Assembly (NCBI GenBank): GCA_046350935.1
Contig: JAXLZK010000024.1
Location: 1-56,371, forward strand
Reading direction: 5' to 3'
DNA: 56,371 nt
From: Nitrobium sp046350935
Lineage (GTDB): Bacteria; Nitrospirota; Thermodesulfovibrionia; Thermodesulfovibrionales; Dissulfurispiraceae
The notes under the pieces are model-generated. The model was not told the origin of the DNA and made no database searches. It was given only the letters and a program-made list of their open reading frames with translations. The translations under genes and the position numbers were made by a program. Shown here in pieces: positions 18,801 to 25,960 of this stretch (positions are counted from its first letter, which is position 1; every line of letters begins with the position of its first letter).

Positions 18801-18897
18801 CGTGATGTTTTATCCTCTCTTGTCCGGTCTTGCAGTAGAGAAAGCGTATGCTGCACGCTTTTTAAAATGGTTCGACTCCTGGGTCTTCTTTCTGTGA
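15826..18897 (+). CDS. Tandem GT-C glycosyltransferase with PMT-like C-terminal half
   Basis: A 1023-residue polytopic membrane protein. The N-terminal GT-C module (about 15-420) has DIATFKAWA and DYPPGYLYVLYG near its first periplasmic loop and many membrane helices. A beta-rich, discoidin-like segment (about 455-550, SVDFGETEQVREIYYY to LVFVGKD) follows. The C-terminal half (about 580-1020) matches the protein-O-mannosyltransferase family: FFDEIYFARTAYEY then YENTHPPLGKVLISWG, and VQSRIATVDMF. Such enzymes transfer a polyprenyl-linked sugar on the periplasmic side. Starting at TTG 15826 overlaps the upstream gene; a later start cannot be excluded. Two potential active modules in one chain are unusual. 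Confidence 0.88.
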   Translation: MLSTPRRDYAARPRNPLFLYGALLCSALVVRLLLATNIAGYPTDIATFKAWAVHAAGRGLFHLYASGTFVDYPPGYLYVLYGIGKLRELLSLDFNSGAFLVLLKLPALIADLLSSLLLFSSARNRMGDRAALGIALAYLLNPAVILNSAVWGQIDSVLALLIVVCLSLVVRKQVQWAVVVFVCAVLVKPQALIISPVLIAALIRERSVNTSLRAALYGLAAFVLLVLPFSLQQGPLWPLWIVELYRKTLTSYPYASLNAFNLFSLLGGNWIPESAPLFCLPYGIWGSIFIVCITAASFFLSLRSKDPGGVYGIGMFLFAAVFLFASRMHERYLFPLLFLALMSYIHEGKRSRLFLFAGFSITHFLNVGYALALALRGAYFIPRNDPLLIIVSLAHLLLFGCLVRSLFAGSPASSPPSGSAAFSRKGAALTRKDLVFLCGITLVCAAASLYDMGARRVPETFWKPERAGESFSVDFGETEQVREIYYYAGLGEGQYRIDYADEAGRWRYGGTIQQKDIFQWKCKEINAATRSVRVTVEKPGAMLQELVFVGKDRARLSVRSFSSSDARLSAPRSVRALFDEQDTIEGGPSFRSGMFFDEIYFARTAYEYVNGLEPYENTHPPLGKVLISWGIALYGMNPFGWRIMGVIAGIALVPLMYVLGKRLFGKTEYACIAAFLTAFDFMRFVQSRIATVDMFAVLFIVLAYYFMHRFMDRSAGMRFGESGSRAPLAPLGLSGLFFGLAAACKWIGVYAGLGLAVLFFSSLYRSYREYKGALRRDNAEEGKEDAAEWERASSAAGGFPGHVGKMLLWSLVFFVLVPVLLYGASYIPFMRLPGPGHSLSDVVAAQAHMYHYHKNLKQTVPHPFSSRWWEWPLIKRPIWFYRGLAVPPGKISSIVSMGNPAVWWGGIAGIAFLLARALQRKADGKDLFVLIGLAAQYMPWMAVPRETYIYHFFASTPFLVLGAVALSMRIKEGFRRGPWLIYSYLGLVVLLFVMFYPLLSGLAVEKAYAARFLKWFDSWVFFL

Positions 18898-18920
18898 CCT
18901 GAACCGGCCGGAAGTGACAA

Positions 18921-18948
18921 TTGACACGGAGGGGCAAAGTATGATAAC
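18921..18948 (+). promoter_or_regulatory. Sigma-70-type promoter for the tRNA pair
   Basis: A perfect TTGACA (18921-18926), 16-bp spacer and GATAAC (18943-18948) lie about 68 bp upstream of tRNA-Gly. It is the only good candidate between the GT-C gene and the tRNAs. Confidence 0.5.
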
Positions 18949-19016
18949 TTCTCTGATAGGCTTTTTGCTGCCGTCCTCTTGAACGATTTTTCTTGCTGGA
19001 AGCAAAAGTCCTCATT

Positions 19017-19092
19017 GCGGGTGTAGCTCAGCTGGTAGAGCACAACCTTGCCAAGGTTGGGGTCGCGGGTTCGAATCCCGTCGCCCGCTCCA
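19017..19092 (+). tRNA. tRNA-Gly (GCC)
   Basis: A complete cloverleaf of 76 nt including encoded CCA. The acceptor stem GCGGGTG pairs with CGCCCGC (one G-T), the D arm contains AGCTCAGCTGGTAGAGC, the anticodon loop TTGCCAA places GCC at 19050-19052, and the T arm GGGTTCGAATCCC is canonical. It decodes GGC/GGT. Confidence 0.97.
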
Positions 19093-19157
19093 TAGCGCAA
19101 ACCAAGAAGAAGTGGGAAGTATGTCGTGCTTTCCACTTCTTGCTTGTTTTTCCGATC

Positions 19158-19232
19158 GGCGACGTACCCAAGTGGCAAGGGAGAGGTCTGCAAAACCTTT
19201 ATTCAGCGGTTCGAATCCGCTCGTCGCCTCCA
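19158..19232 (+). tRNA. tRNA-Cys (GCA)
   Basis: 75 nt including CCA. Acceptor stem GGCGACG with CGTCGCC, anticodon GCA at 19190-19192 in the loop CTGCAAA, T arm CGGTTCGAATCCG. The discriminator base is T, the known identity element of cysteine tRNA. It lies 65 bp after tRNA-Gly and ends only seven bases from the stop of the convergent TPR gene. Confidence 0.97.
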
Positions 19233-19239
19233 TCTCCCT

Positions 19240-19968
19240 TCAATACTGCAGTATCTCAAGATAATCCCGCGCATCCACCTCGTCGTCGCCCTTTGTCGTG
19301 AGCAGGCTCTGCCTTATGTCGTCCGCAAACTTTTTCCGATCGCCCCGGTAGGCGGGGTCTATCTCCACGGCCTGGACCATGACAGCGGAGGCGTCCCCGT
19401 ACCTTCCCATTCTGTTGTAGACGAGGGCGAGGCGGTAATACGCAAGAGGGGATGCCGAGGAGCGCTTGATGGAATCCTTGAGGGCGTCCGAGGCCTGGGC
19501 ATACTGTCCCAGCCGGTAGAAGGAGGTGCCGAGGTTGTAGTACGCCTTCTCCGGCGTTTGGTACAGGGGGTTTGCGAGTGCGCCCCGGAGCGCCTCGACC
19601 GCCTTGCTCCATTGCATCTTCCGCATATACGTGACGCCCAGGTTGTTGTACGCATCAGAGAACAGCCGGTCCCGGGTAACCGCCTTGCGGAAGAGCCGCT
19701 CCGCGCTGTCGAAATCCTCCAGTTGCAGGTATACCAACCCGAGGCTGTTCAGCACCTCACGGCTGTCGGGATCGATCTGCAGGGCTTTCTGGAGCTGTAC
19801 GTAAGCCAGCTGGATATTGCCCTCGTTCAGATAGGAGATGCCCATCTTGTAAAAGTACTCCGCTTCCCGCTCGCCCTCGACGGTCACTCCGGCGCAGCCC
19901 CCAAGGAGGAGGGCGGCGAGGAGGCCGAGGAGGAAGCGTGCGTATGCAGGGGACGCTGTTTTTCTCAT
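19240..19968 (-). CDS. TPR lipoprotein, PilF/PilW-like
   Basis: 242 residues with a lipoprotein signal ending LLLGGC (Cys25) and five to six tetratricopeptide repeats (about 35-215), for example EYFYKMGISYLNEGNIQLAY and KAYYNLGTSFYRLGQ. Proteins of this shape act as outer-membrane lipoproteins assisting type IV pilin secretin assembly (PilF/PilW), but no pilus gene is seen nearby, so that assignment is tentative. I prefer ATG 19968, preceded by GGGAG, to ATG 19992. It lies 31 bp downstream of mfd and is probably co-transcribed with it. Confidence 0.82.
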   Translation of the reverse strand: MRKTASPAYARFLLGLLAALLLGGCAGVTVEGEREAEYFYKMGISYLNEGNIQLAYVQLQKALQIDPDSREVLNSLGLVYLQLEDFDSAERLFRKAVTRDRLFSDAYNNLGVTYMRKMQWSKAVEALRGALANPLYQTPEKAYYNLGTSFYRLGQYAQASDALKDSIKRSSASPLAYYRLALVYNRMGRYGDASAVMVQAVEIDPAYRGDRKKFADDIRQSLLTTKGDDEVDARDYLEILQY

Positions 19969-19999
19969 TGTCGCTCCCGGTGCTCCTTTCATTGCCCGT

Positions 20000-22900
20000 T
20001 CAGTTTACCCCCATTCCCCCTTTCTTGTCCATGCCGCACATTTCTCCCGCCAGGCGGTCGAGCAGGTCCTCCACACGAAGGAGGGCGTCGCCGGCAGGGA
20101 TGCTCCGGGCGTCCAGCTCGAACCCGTCGGGGAGGAACTTCAGCTTTCCTCCGTGCGGGTCGGGGGCTGAGGAAAGCCCGAAGAGGACCTTCAGGAGCCG
20201 GTCGAAGAAATCCTCCGGAATCCTGTATTGGTTTTCGGGGTCGGACAGGAAGAGGAAGCGGTACCTCCCGTCGCTGTCGTACACTTTGACGATGAAAAGG
20301 AGCTTCGACAAAATTTTCACCTTGATGATGTGCAGGAGGTTGGTTACTTCCTCCGGGAGGGGTCCGAAGCGGTCGAGGATCTCGTCCCGCAGGTCTTCCA
20401 GCGCCTCCGCGGACTTCACCGCCGAGATGCGGCGGTACAGGCTCAACCTGAGGGTGATGTCGGAGATATACTCCTCAGGGATGAAGGCGGAGAGATGCAG
20501 CCGTATCTGTGGGTCGATCTCTTCGCGTATCTCCTCTCCCTTGAGCTCCGCCACCGCCTTTTCGAGCATCTCCATGTACAGCTCGAATCCCACGCCGTGG
20601 ATGTATCCGGATTGCTCCGGCCCCAGGAGGTTCCCCGCTCCCCGGATCTCGAGGTCTTTCAGGGCCAGTCTGAAGCCGGCGCCGAGGTAGCTCATCTCCT
20701 GGATCGCCTGCAGCCTCTTCTTTGCGTCGTCGGTGATGAGGTCCTCCCCCGGAATCAGGAAATAGGCATAGGCCTGGGTGTTCCCCCGCCCGACCCGCCC
20801 CCTGAGCTGGTAGAGGTCGGAGAGCCCGAAGGTGTCCGCCCTGTCCACGATGATGGTATTGGCGGTGGGGATATCGATCCCCGAACCGATGATGGCGGTG
20901 CATACCAGCACGTCTGTCTCCTTGTGCAGAAAGCTCAGCATGACCTTCTCCATCTGCGTTTCGTTCATCTGGCCGTGGGCGGCGATGACTCTGCCCGCAG
21001 GGACGAGCTTCTGCACAAAGGCGGCCGTCTTGTCGATGTCCATGATCCTGTTGTGGACGAAAAACACCTGTCCGCCCCTGCCGAGCTCTCTCTCGATCGC
21101 CTCCCTGATGAGCCGGTCATTGAAGACGGCGACGCTGCTCCGCACCGCCAGCCTCTCCTCGGGAGGGGTCTCGATGGTGGTGATCTCCCGAATCCCCGAG
21201 AGGGACATCTGGAGGGTCCGGGGAATGGGGGTCGCCGTGAGGGTCAGGACATCCACTCCCTTCTTCAACTCCTTCAGCCTCTCCTTTTGGGCAACCCCGA
21301 AACGGTGCTCCTCGTCGATGATCAGGAGGCCCAGGTCGTGGAACTGCACCTTCTTGTTCAGGAGCATATGCGTGCCGATGACGATATCGACCTCACCCCG
21401 CGCCGCGGAGGTGATGCACTTCTTGGCCTCTTCCTTGTCCCTGAACCTGCTCAGGTAGTCGATCTTCACCGGGAAGCCCGAGAATCTCGTCCTGAAATTC
21501 CTGTAGTGCTGCTCAGCGAGGAGCGTGGTGGGCACCAGCACCGCCGCCTGCTTCCCGTCGAAGACGGCCCTGAAAGCGGCCCGTATGGCGACCTCGGTCT
21601 TACCGTAGCCTACGTCGCCGCAGACCAGCATATCCATGGGCTGGTCGGAGTGCATGTGCTTCTTGATCTCCTCAACAGCGGCGAGCTGGTCGGGGGTCTC
21701 CTCGTAGGGGAAGAAGTCGTCGAACTCGCGGTGGAGGGGAGTATCGTCGCTGAAGACGAACCCCCGCGAGACCGTTCTTTCCGCGTACAGCGTGAGCAGC
21801 TTCTCCGCCATCTCCCTGACCCGCTCCCGGACCTTCTGCTTCGTCTTCTGCCAGTTCCTGCTCCCCAGCTTTTCGAGGGAGGGCATGTGCCCCTCGCCGG
21901 CGCTGTATTTCTGGAGGCGGTCGATGCTGTGAAAGGGGACGTAGATCCTGCCGTTTGCGTAATCGACGCTGACGAGGTCCTCTTCGTTCCCGTCGGTCCT
22001 CTGCCGCTGGATCCCGGCGAACCGCCCGATGCCGTGGTCCTTGTGCACCACGTAGTCCCCCGGTTTAAGGTCGTCGATGCTCAGGAGGAGGCGCGAGACC
22101 TTCGATTTCTTGATGGGGCGGTAGGTGGGCCTCTCCCCGAAGATGTCCCTGTCGGTGAGGATCAGGAGCCCGGGAAGGTGCACGCCCGAAGAGAGCCGCC
22201 CGATGGTGATACAGATATTCCCCTCATAGGAGGGGACGTCCCGCTTCTTCACGAGGGGCGCCACGACGGAGCCGTCGAAAAGGATCTCTTTGAGGCGCAC
22301 CGCCTGCGCATCGGAGGGGAGGATGGCCAGTATCCGCTTGCCGGTCTTCTCCAGGGCGGGGGGGATGTCGTCGATGCCTTTTCTCTCCTCGGGCAGGATG
22401 CCCAGCCCTGCGCGGGGGAGCGCACGGGCGTCGATCCCCTCCCCGGTGAAGGGCCGGTGGGATACGAGCACCGGCTCTCCGTCCTTCTCCTCGAACTCCC
22501 TCTCCTGTGCGGCTTCGGAATTCACGAAGAGGTCCATCGTCCGGTAGTCCCGGAGGTCGTCGATCAGGTTACCCGCCCTCTCTTCCTCGCGGGAAGGGAG
22601 GAGGAGGATCTCCTGCACCTCTTTTATGGAGCGCTGCGTCTCAATATCGAACTGCCGGATGAGGTCGATCACATCGCCGAAGAACTCCACCCGCACCGGG
22701 GCGTCCATGGTAATGGGGTAGATGTCGAAGAGCCAGCCCCGCGGGCTGTACTCTCCCTGCTCCATGACGACGCTGACGCTCTTATATCCGTTGTCCCTGA
22801 GCCAGTTTTCGAGCTTTCCCCGCTCCATGTCAGCCCCTTTTCTCAGGGGCAGGACTCTCTCCTCGATCTCGGTGGAGAGAAAGCCGGTCAGACATGCGTC

Positions 22901-23242
22901 CTTTGAAGTGATCAGGGACATCTCTTCCCCGTTCATGAAGGTATGGAGCACCCGCGCCCGCTCGCCGGGGGCTTCGGGAGTGGAGGGAGGGGGAAACAGG
23001 GCTGTTTTTCTGAGGCTTTCCGGGGCGTCCGGCAGAATGCCCTTCAGGAACTGGAGATCCGTGTGCAGGGCGGCGGCGGTTTCCGCTGAATCTTCCACCA
23101 CGGCAAAGGGTCCCTCGCGGAAGAGGAGGAAAAGGGCAAAATGGGGAAGGGAGAGGTTGTAGATCCTCTTTGCCTCGCTCTCTTCAAGCCGGCGGGTGAG
23201 GTCAAGGATATTTTCTTTCAATAGATCGTATAAAGTGGGCAT
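20000..23242 (-). CDS. mfd: Transcription-repair coupling factor
   Basis: A 1080-residue DNA translocase that removes stalled RNA polymerase from lesions and recruits UvrA. Seen: an N-terminal UvrB-like region (about 1-330), the CarD-like RNA polymerase-interaction domain starting at GDYVVHKDHGIGRFAG (about 392), RecG-like helicase motifs GDVGYGKTEVA (Walker A, about 545) and LLIIDEEHRFG (DEEH box, about 643), TATPIPRTLQMS, and QLRGRVGRG (motif VI), then a C-terminal UvrA-binding-like domain. It is slightly shorter than E. coli Mfd. A 302-bp gap separates it from the divergent CvfB-like gene. Confidence 0.97.
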   Translation of the reverse strand: MPTLYDLLKENILDLTRRLEESEAKRIYNLSLPHFALFLLFREGPFAVVEDSAETAAALHTDLQFLKGILPDAPESLRKTALFPPPSTPEAPGERARVLHTFMNGEEMSLITSKDACLTGFLSTEIEERVLPLRKGADMERGKLENWLRDNGYKSVSVVMEQGEYSPRGWLFDIYPITMDAPVRVEFFGDVIDLIRQFDIETQRSIKEVQEILLLPSREEERAGNLIDDLRDYRTMDLFVNSEAAQEREFEEKDGEPVLVSHRPFTGEGIDARALPRAGLGILPEERKGIDDIPPALEKTGKRILAILPSDAQAVRLKEILFDGSVVAPLVKKRDVPSYEGNICITIGRLSSGVHLPGLLILTDRDIFGERPTYRPIKKSKVSRLLLSIDDLKPGDYVVHKDHGIGRFAGIQRQRTDGNEEDLVSVDYANGRIYVPFHSIDRLQKYSAGEGHMPSLEKLGSRNWQKTKQKVRERVREMAEKLLTLYAERTVSRGFVFSDDTPLHREFDDFFPYEETPDQLAAVEEIKKHMHSDQPMDMLVCGDVGYGKTEVAIRAAFRAVFDGKQAAVLVPTTLLAEQHYRNFRTRFSGFPVKIDYLSRFRDKEEAKKCITSAARGEVDIVIGTHMLLNKKVQFHDLGLLIIDEEHRFGVAQKERLKELKKGVDVLTLTATPIPRTLQMSLSGIREITTIETPPEERLAVRSSVAVFNDRLIREAIERELGRGGQVFFVHNRIMDIDKTAAFVQKLVPAGRVIAAHGQMNETQMEKVMLSFLHKETDVLVCTAIIGSGIDIPTANTIIVDRADTFGLSDLYQLRGRVGRGNTQAYAYFLIPGEDLITDDAKKRLQAIQEMSYLGAGFRLALKDLEIRGAGNLLGPEQSGYIHGVGFELYMEMLEKAVAELKGEEIREEIDPQIRLHLSAFIPEEYISDITLRLSLYRRISAVKSAEALEDLRDEILDRFGPLPEEVTNLLHIIKVKILSKLLFIVKVYDSDGRYRFLFLSDPENQYRIPEDFFDRLLKVLFGLSSAPDPHGGKLKFLPDGFELDARSIPAGDALLRVEDLLDRLAGEMCGMDKKGGMGVN

Positions 23243-23544
23243 AGTTGTTTCCTAAATGATCTTCATATTTTACCCTTTTCACCCCTTTCTTTTCCCCCTC
23301 AGGGGTAAGAGGGGGTGAGGGGGAGGTAGGGCCTCCCTTCGCGCGCAAAGAAAGAGGGTGTCCCCTCGCTCCCTGCCAAAGCAGGCACGTTCATGAGAAT
23401 TCCAAATTCAGCAGCGTTCCGACCCTCCTGGTGTTCCCCTCACGAAAATGCTATGATGTCCGGATGCGCTGCCGTATGTATCTTTTGTCTTGCCGGTGTG
23501 GCCGGTTTGATGCGACAATGGAGTAGAGAGAGACAAGGAAAAGT
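23243..23544. other. Divergent intergenic region, mfd / S1-domain protein
   Basis: About 300 bp with a pyrimidine/purine-rich stretch (23280-23330) containing CCCCTCAGGGG and G-runs of up to five. It presumably holds the promoters of both divergent genes, but I see no -10/-35 pair that I would defend. No gene is supported; the 23393-23575 frame is not gene-like. Confidence 0.4.
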
Positions 23545-24414
23545 ATGCTGGAAATCGGAAAATACAACGAGCTGACGGTAAAGAAAAAGACGGATTTCGG
23601 GGTTTTCCTTGACTCCCCGGAGGGCGATGTTCTCCTGCCGAGAAAGTACGTGCCCGAGGGAGCGAAGATCGGCGATCTGCTGAGGGTCTTCATCTATATG
23701 GATTCCGAAGACAGGGTCATCGCCACTACTCTCACCCCCAGGGCGACGGTGGGGGAGTTCGCCTACCTGCGGGTGAAGGAGGTGACGAGGGTCGGGGCCT
23801 TCCTCGATTGGGGGCTCGAAAAAGACCTCCTCGTGCCCTACCGTGAACAGGCCGAAAAGATGAAGGCCGGGAGCAGGTACATCGTGCATCTCTTTCTCGA
23901 AGAACAAACAAAGAGGATCACTGCAACCTCGAAGGTCGGCAGGTTCATCGAGAAGGAGGACATCCGCCTTCGTGAGGGGGAAGAGGTTGACCTCCTGGTC
24001 TACCGTCCCACCGACCGGGGTTTCAAGGTGATCGTCAACAACCGGTATTTCGGGATGCTCTATAAGAACGAAATCTTCCGGGAAGTGGCGGTCGGGGACA
24101 GGGCGAGGGGGTTCGTCAAGAAGATACGCGAGGACAAGAGGATCGATGCGGTGCTCACCCGGGAAGGTTTCGAGGATATCGAAGAGGTCAAAAAACAGAT
24201 TCTGAAGAAACTGAAGGAAAGCAGGGGAGGATTTCTGCCCCTGACCGACGAAAGCTCCCCGCGGATCATCAGGGAAGAGCTGGACATGAGCAAGAAGACG
24301 TTCAAGAAGGCTGTCGGCGGCCTCTACCGGGACGGGGCTATCGAGCTCAAGCACGACGGGATCAAACTGATACGGCCCGACAAGAGGAAGATCCTCCACA
24401 AGTTCAGATTTTAG
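23545..24414 (+). CDS. S1 RNA-binding protein, CvfB/YitL family
   Basis: 289 residues. Successive S1-like beta-barrels are visible: the first starts ELTVKKKTDFGVFLDS (about 8-65), the second LRVKEVTRVGAFLDWGLEKDLLVP (about 72-140), the third around VDLLVYRPTDRGFKVIVN (about 150-215). The end is a winged-helix-like segment with MSKKTFKKAVGGLYRDG, as in CvfB. CvfB-like proteins bind RNA and influence virulence-factor expression in Firmicutes; the role here is not known. The ATG at 23545 follows an AAGGAAA-type site. Confidence 0.88.
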   Translation: MLEIGKYNELTVKKKTDFGVFLDSPEGDVLLPRKYVPEGAKIGDLLRVFIYMDSEDRVIATTLTPRATVGEFAYLRVKEVTRVGAFLDWGLEKDLLVPYREQAEKMKAGSRYIVHLFLEEQTKRITATSKVGRFIEKEDIRLREGEEVDLLVYRPTDRGFKVIVNNRYFGMLYKNEIFREVAVGDRARGFVKKIREDKRIDAVLTREGFEDIEEVKKQILKKLKESRGGFLPLTDESSPRIIREELDMSKKTFKKAVGGLYRDGAIELKHDGIKLIRPDKRKILHKFRF

Positions 24415-24448
24415 GGTGTGTACGCACACTCTCTTCTGCTGCGGCGGA

Positions 24449-25066
24449 TTACGCGTTGAGCTCCTGCATCCTCTCGCGCAACCAGCGCACCAGGTTATCA
24501 TAGGGCGGAGGAGTAACCAGGAACACCTCGATTCCGGAGGGGAGCCGCAGCTTCATCCTGTCTTCGTCGCGCATGATGAGCAGTCCCGCTTCCCCCTCCC
24601 CGAGATTATCGAGGATCACCTGCTTGACATGCTCGAACCGCCTGTTTTCGTATTCCCTGTAGAACCCGCGGACCTGGTCGAAGACCTCCTGGGTTGTGAC
24701 CACCCCGAGGCATCGGCCCCAGTCCAGATAGGGACCGAAGATCTCTTCCTTTTCGAGCGGAAAGAAACCCGCTCCCTCTTCTATTTTTTTCCGTACGATC
24801 CGGGCCGCCTGGGGGTTGGTCTCGTCGAGGAGCTGCAGGGCCTCCTCCCCCTGGATATAGATGCTCTCGTAGAAGATCTTTTGCACCTTTCCCGCACCTT
24901 CGAGTTTTTCCAGGTGCTGGGTGACCCCCTCCCAGTACCTGTCCACGAGCTCCCGGTATTCATCCGGGGAATCAGGCAGGGAGAAGACATTCCGTATGCA
25001 ATAGAGTTTCTTTTTCCCGGCAAAGGCCGAGGCCTCCGGCTTGTTTACCCGCCCCACTTCGACCAT
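24449..25066 (-). CDS. Uncharacterised conserved-looking protein
   Basis: 205 residues, acidic and soluble, with no signal peptide or membrane segment. It has long amphipathic helices (DEYRELVDRYWEGVTQHLEK and RGFYREYENRRFEHVKQVIL) and a C-terminal beta segment (AGLLIMRDEDRMKLRLPSGI). I do not recognise a family. GTG 25075 is possible, but ATG 25066 has a GAGGTGAG site just upstream and is preferred. It converges on the S1-protein gene and diverges from the CinA-type gene. Codon use resembles its neighbours. Confidence 0.7.
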   Translation of the reverse strand: MVEVGRVNKPEASAFAGKKKLYCIRNVFSLPDSPDEYRELVDRYWEGVTQHLEKLEGAGKVQKIFYESIYIQGEEALQLLDETNPQAARIVRKKIEEGAGFFPLEKEEIFGPYLDWGRCLGVVTTQEVFDQVRGFYREYENRRFEHVKQVILDNLGEGEAGLLIMRDEDRMKLRLPSGIEVFLVTPPPYDNLVRWLRERMQELNA

Positions 25067-25223
25067 AGCTCTCACCTCTCCACCAGAGTAGTATTTATAG
25101 TGTACCCTTTTGAGTGCCGAAATGAAACCGCCTGAAAAGAGCGGGGAACGGAGGCCGCCGCTGCTGGTGCTGCGGGGGCCCGCCGCGTGTTCCTGCCGGA
25201 TGGTTCTATGGTAGAATTAGAGG

Positions 25224-25958
25224 ATGGTACCGACCGCGGGGATTGTTATTATCGGCGACGAGATTCTTTCCGGGATGGTGCAGGATTCCAATTCGTTCTT
25301 CATGGTGGGGGAATTGCGCCGCATAGGGATCGATGTCCGGCATATCTCGGTGATCGGTGACAATATCGACGAGATCGCCCGCGAGGTGAAGGAAATCGCC
25401 GGCAGGTACGATTATGTATTCACATCGGGGGGGATCGGCCCGACGCACGATGACGTCACCATACCGGGGATCGCCAAGGCTTTCAGGGTACGGCTGGTCA
25501 TCCATGATAAGCTCCGGGACTTCCTGGTGAGGCATTTCGGACTGTGTCTCTCTCCCGAGCAGCTCCGCATGGCGGAAGTCCCCGAAGGCGCTGACGCGAT
25601 ACAGGACAAGACCATAGGCCTCCCCCTCGTCCAGTTCAGGAACATCTACATCCTTCCCGGCATTCCCGAATACCTGCGGGAGAAGTTCCGCGTCATCACC
25701 AGGCTGATCTTCAGCGGCGCTCCTCCTGTAATGAAGAAGGTATACCTTGTGGAATACGAATCGCGGATCGCGCCCCTCCTGAATGAAATCGTCAGGGAGT
25801 TTCAGGGCGTAAAAATAGGATCCTATCCGGCGGTGAACAGGAAGGATTACCGCGTGATGGTCACTATGGAGTCCCGTGATGAAGAGTGCCTGCGCTCCGC
25901 AGTGCGGTGCCTCCTGTGCGGCCTGCCTCCCGACAAGGTCGTGCGGGTGGAGGAGTAG
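25224..25958 (+). CDS. CinA-like molybdopterin-binding-domain protein
   Basis: 244 residues. The first about 170 form the MoaB/MogA-like domain seen at the N-terminus of CinA: AGIVIIGDEILSGMVQDSNS, DEIAREVKEIAGRYDYVFTSGGIGPTHDDVT (residues about 50-80, with the conserved SGGIGPTHDD) and ILPGIPEYLREKF. The C-terminal CinA deamidase domain is missing, so this is the stand-alone form. Substrate is uncertain; related proteins act on pyridine nucleotides or nucleotide-type cofactors. It ends two bases from the convergent surface-protein gene. Confidence 0.88.
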   Translation: MVPTAGIVIIGDEILSGMVQDSNSFFMVGELRRIGIDVRHISVIGDNIDEIAREVKEIAGRYDYVFTSGGIGPTHDDVTIPGIAKAFRVRLVIHDKLRDFLVRHFGLCLSPEQLRMAEVPEGADAIQDKTIGLPLVQFRNIYILPGIPEYLREKFRVITRLIFSGAPPVMKKVYLVEYESRIAPLLNEIVREFQGVKIGSYPAVNRKDYRVMVTMESRDEECLRSAVRCLLCGLPPDKVVRVEE

Positions 25959-25960
25959 CG

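Noticed and set aside
20228..22906. 892-codon open frame antisense to mfd
   Set aside because: It lies wholly opposite a clear mfd gene with all helicase motifs. GC-rich codon bias often leaves a long antisense frame; its product has no domain and low complexity.
24414..24440. Terminator after the S1-protein gene
   Set aside because: Only a short GTGTG/CACAC pairing without a T-run.
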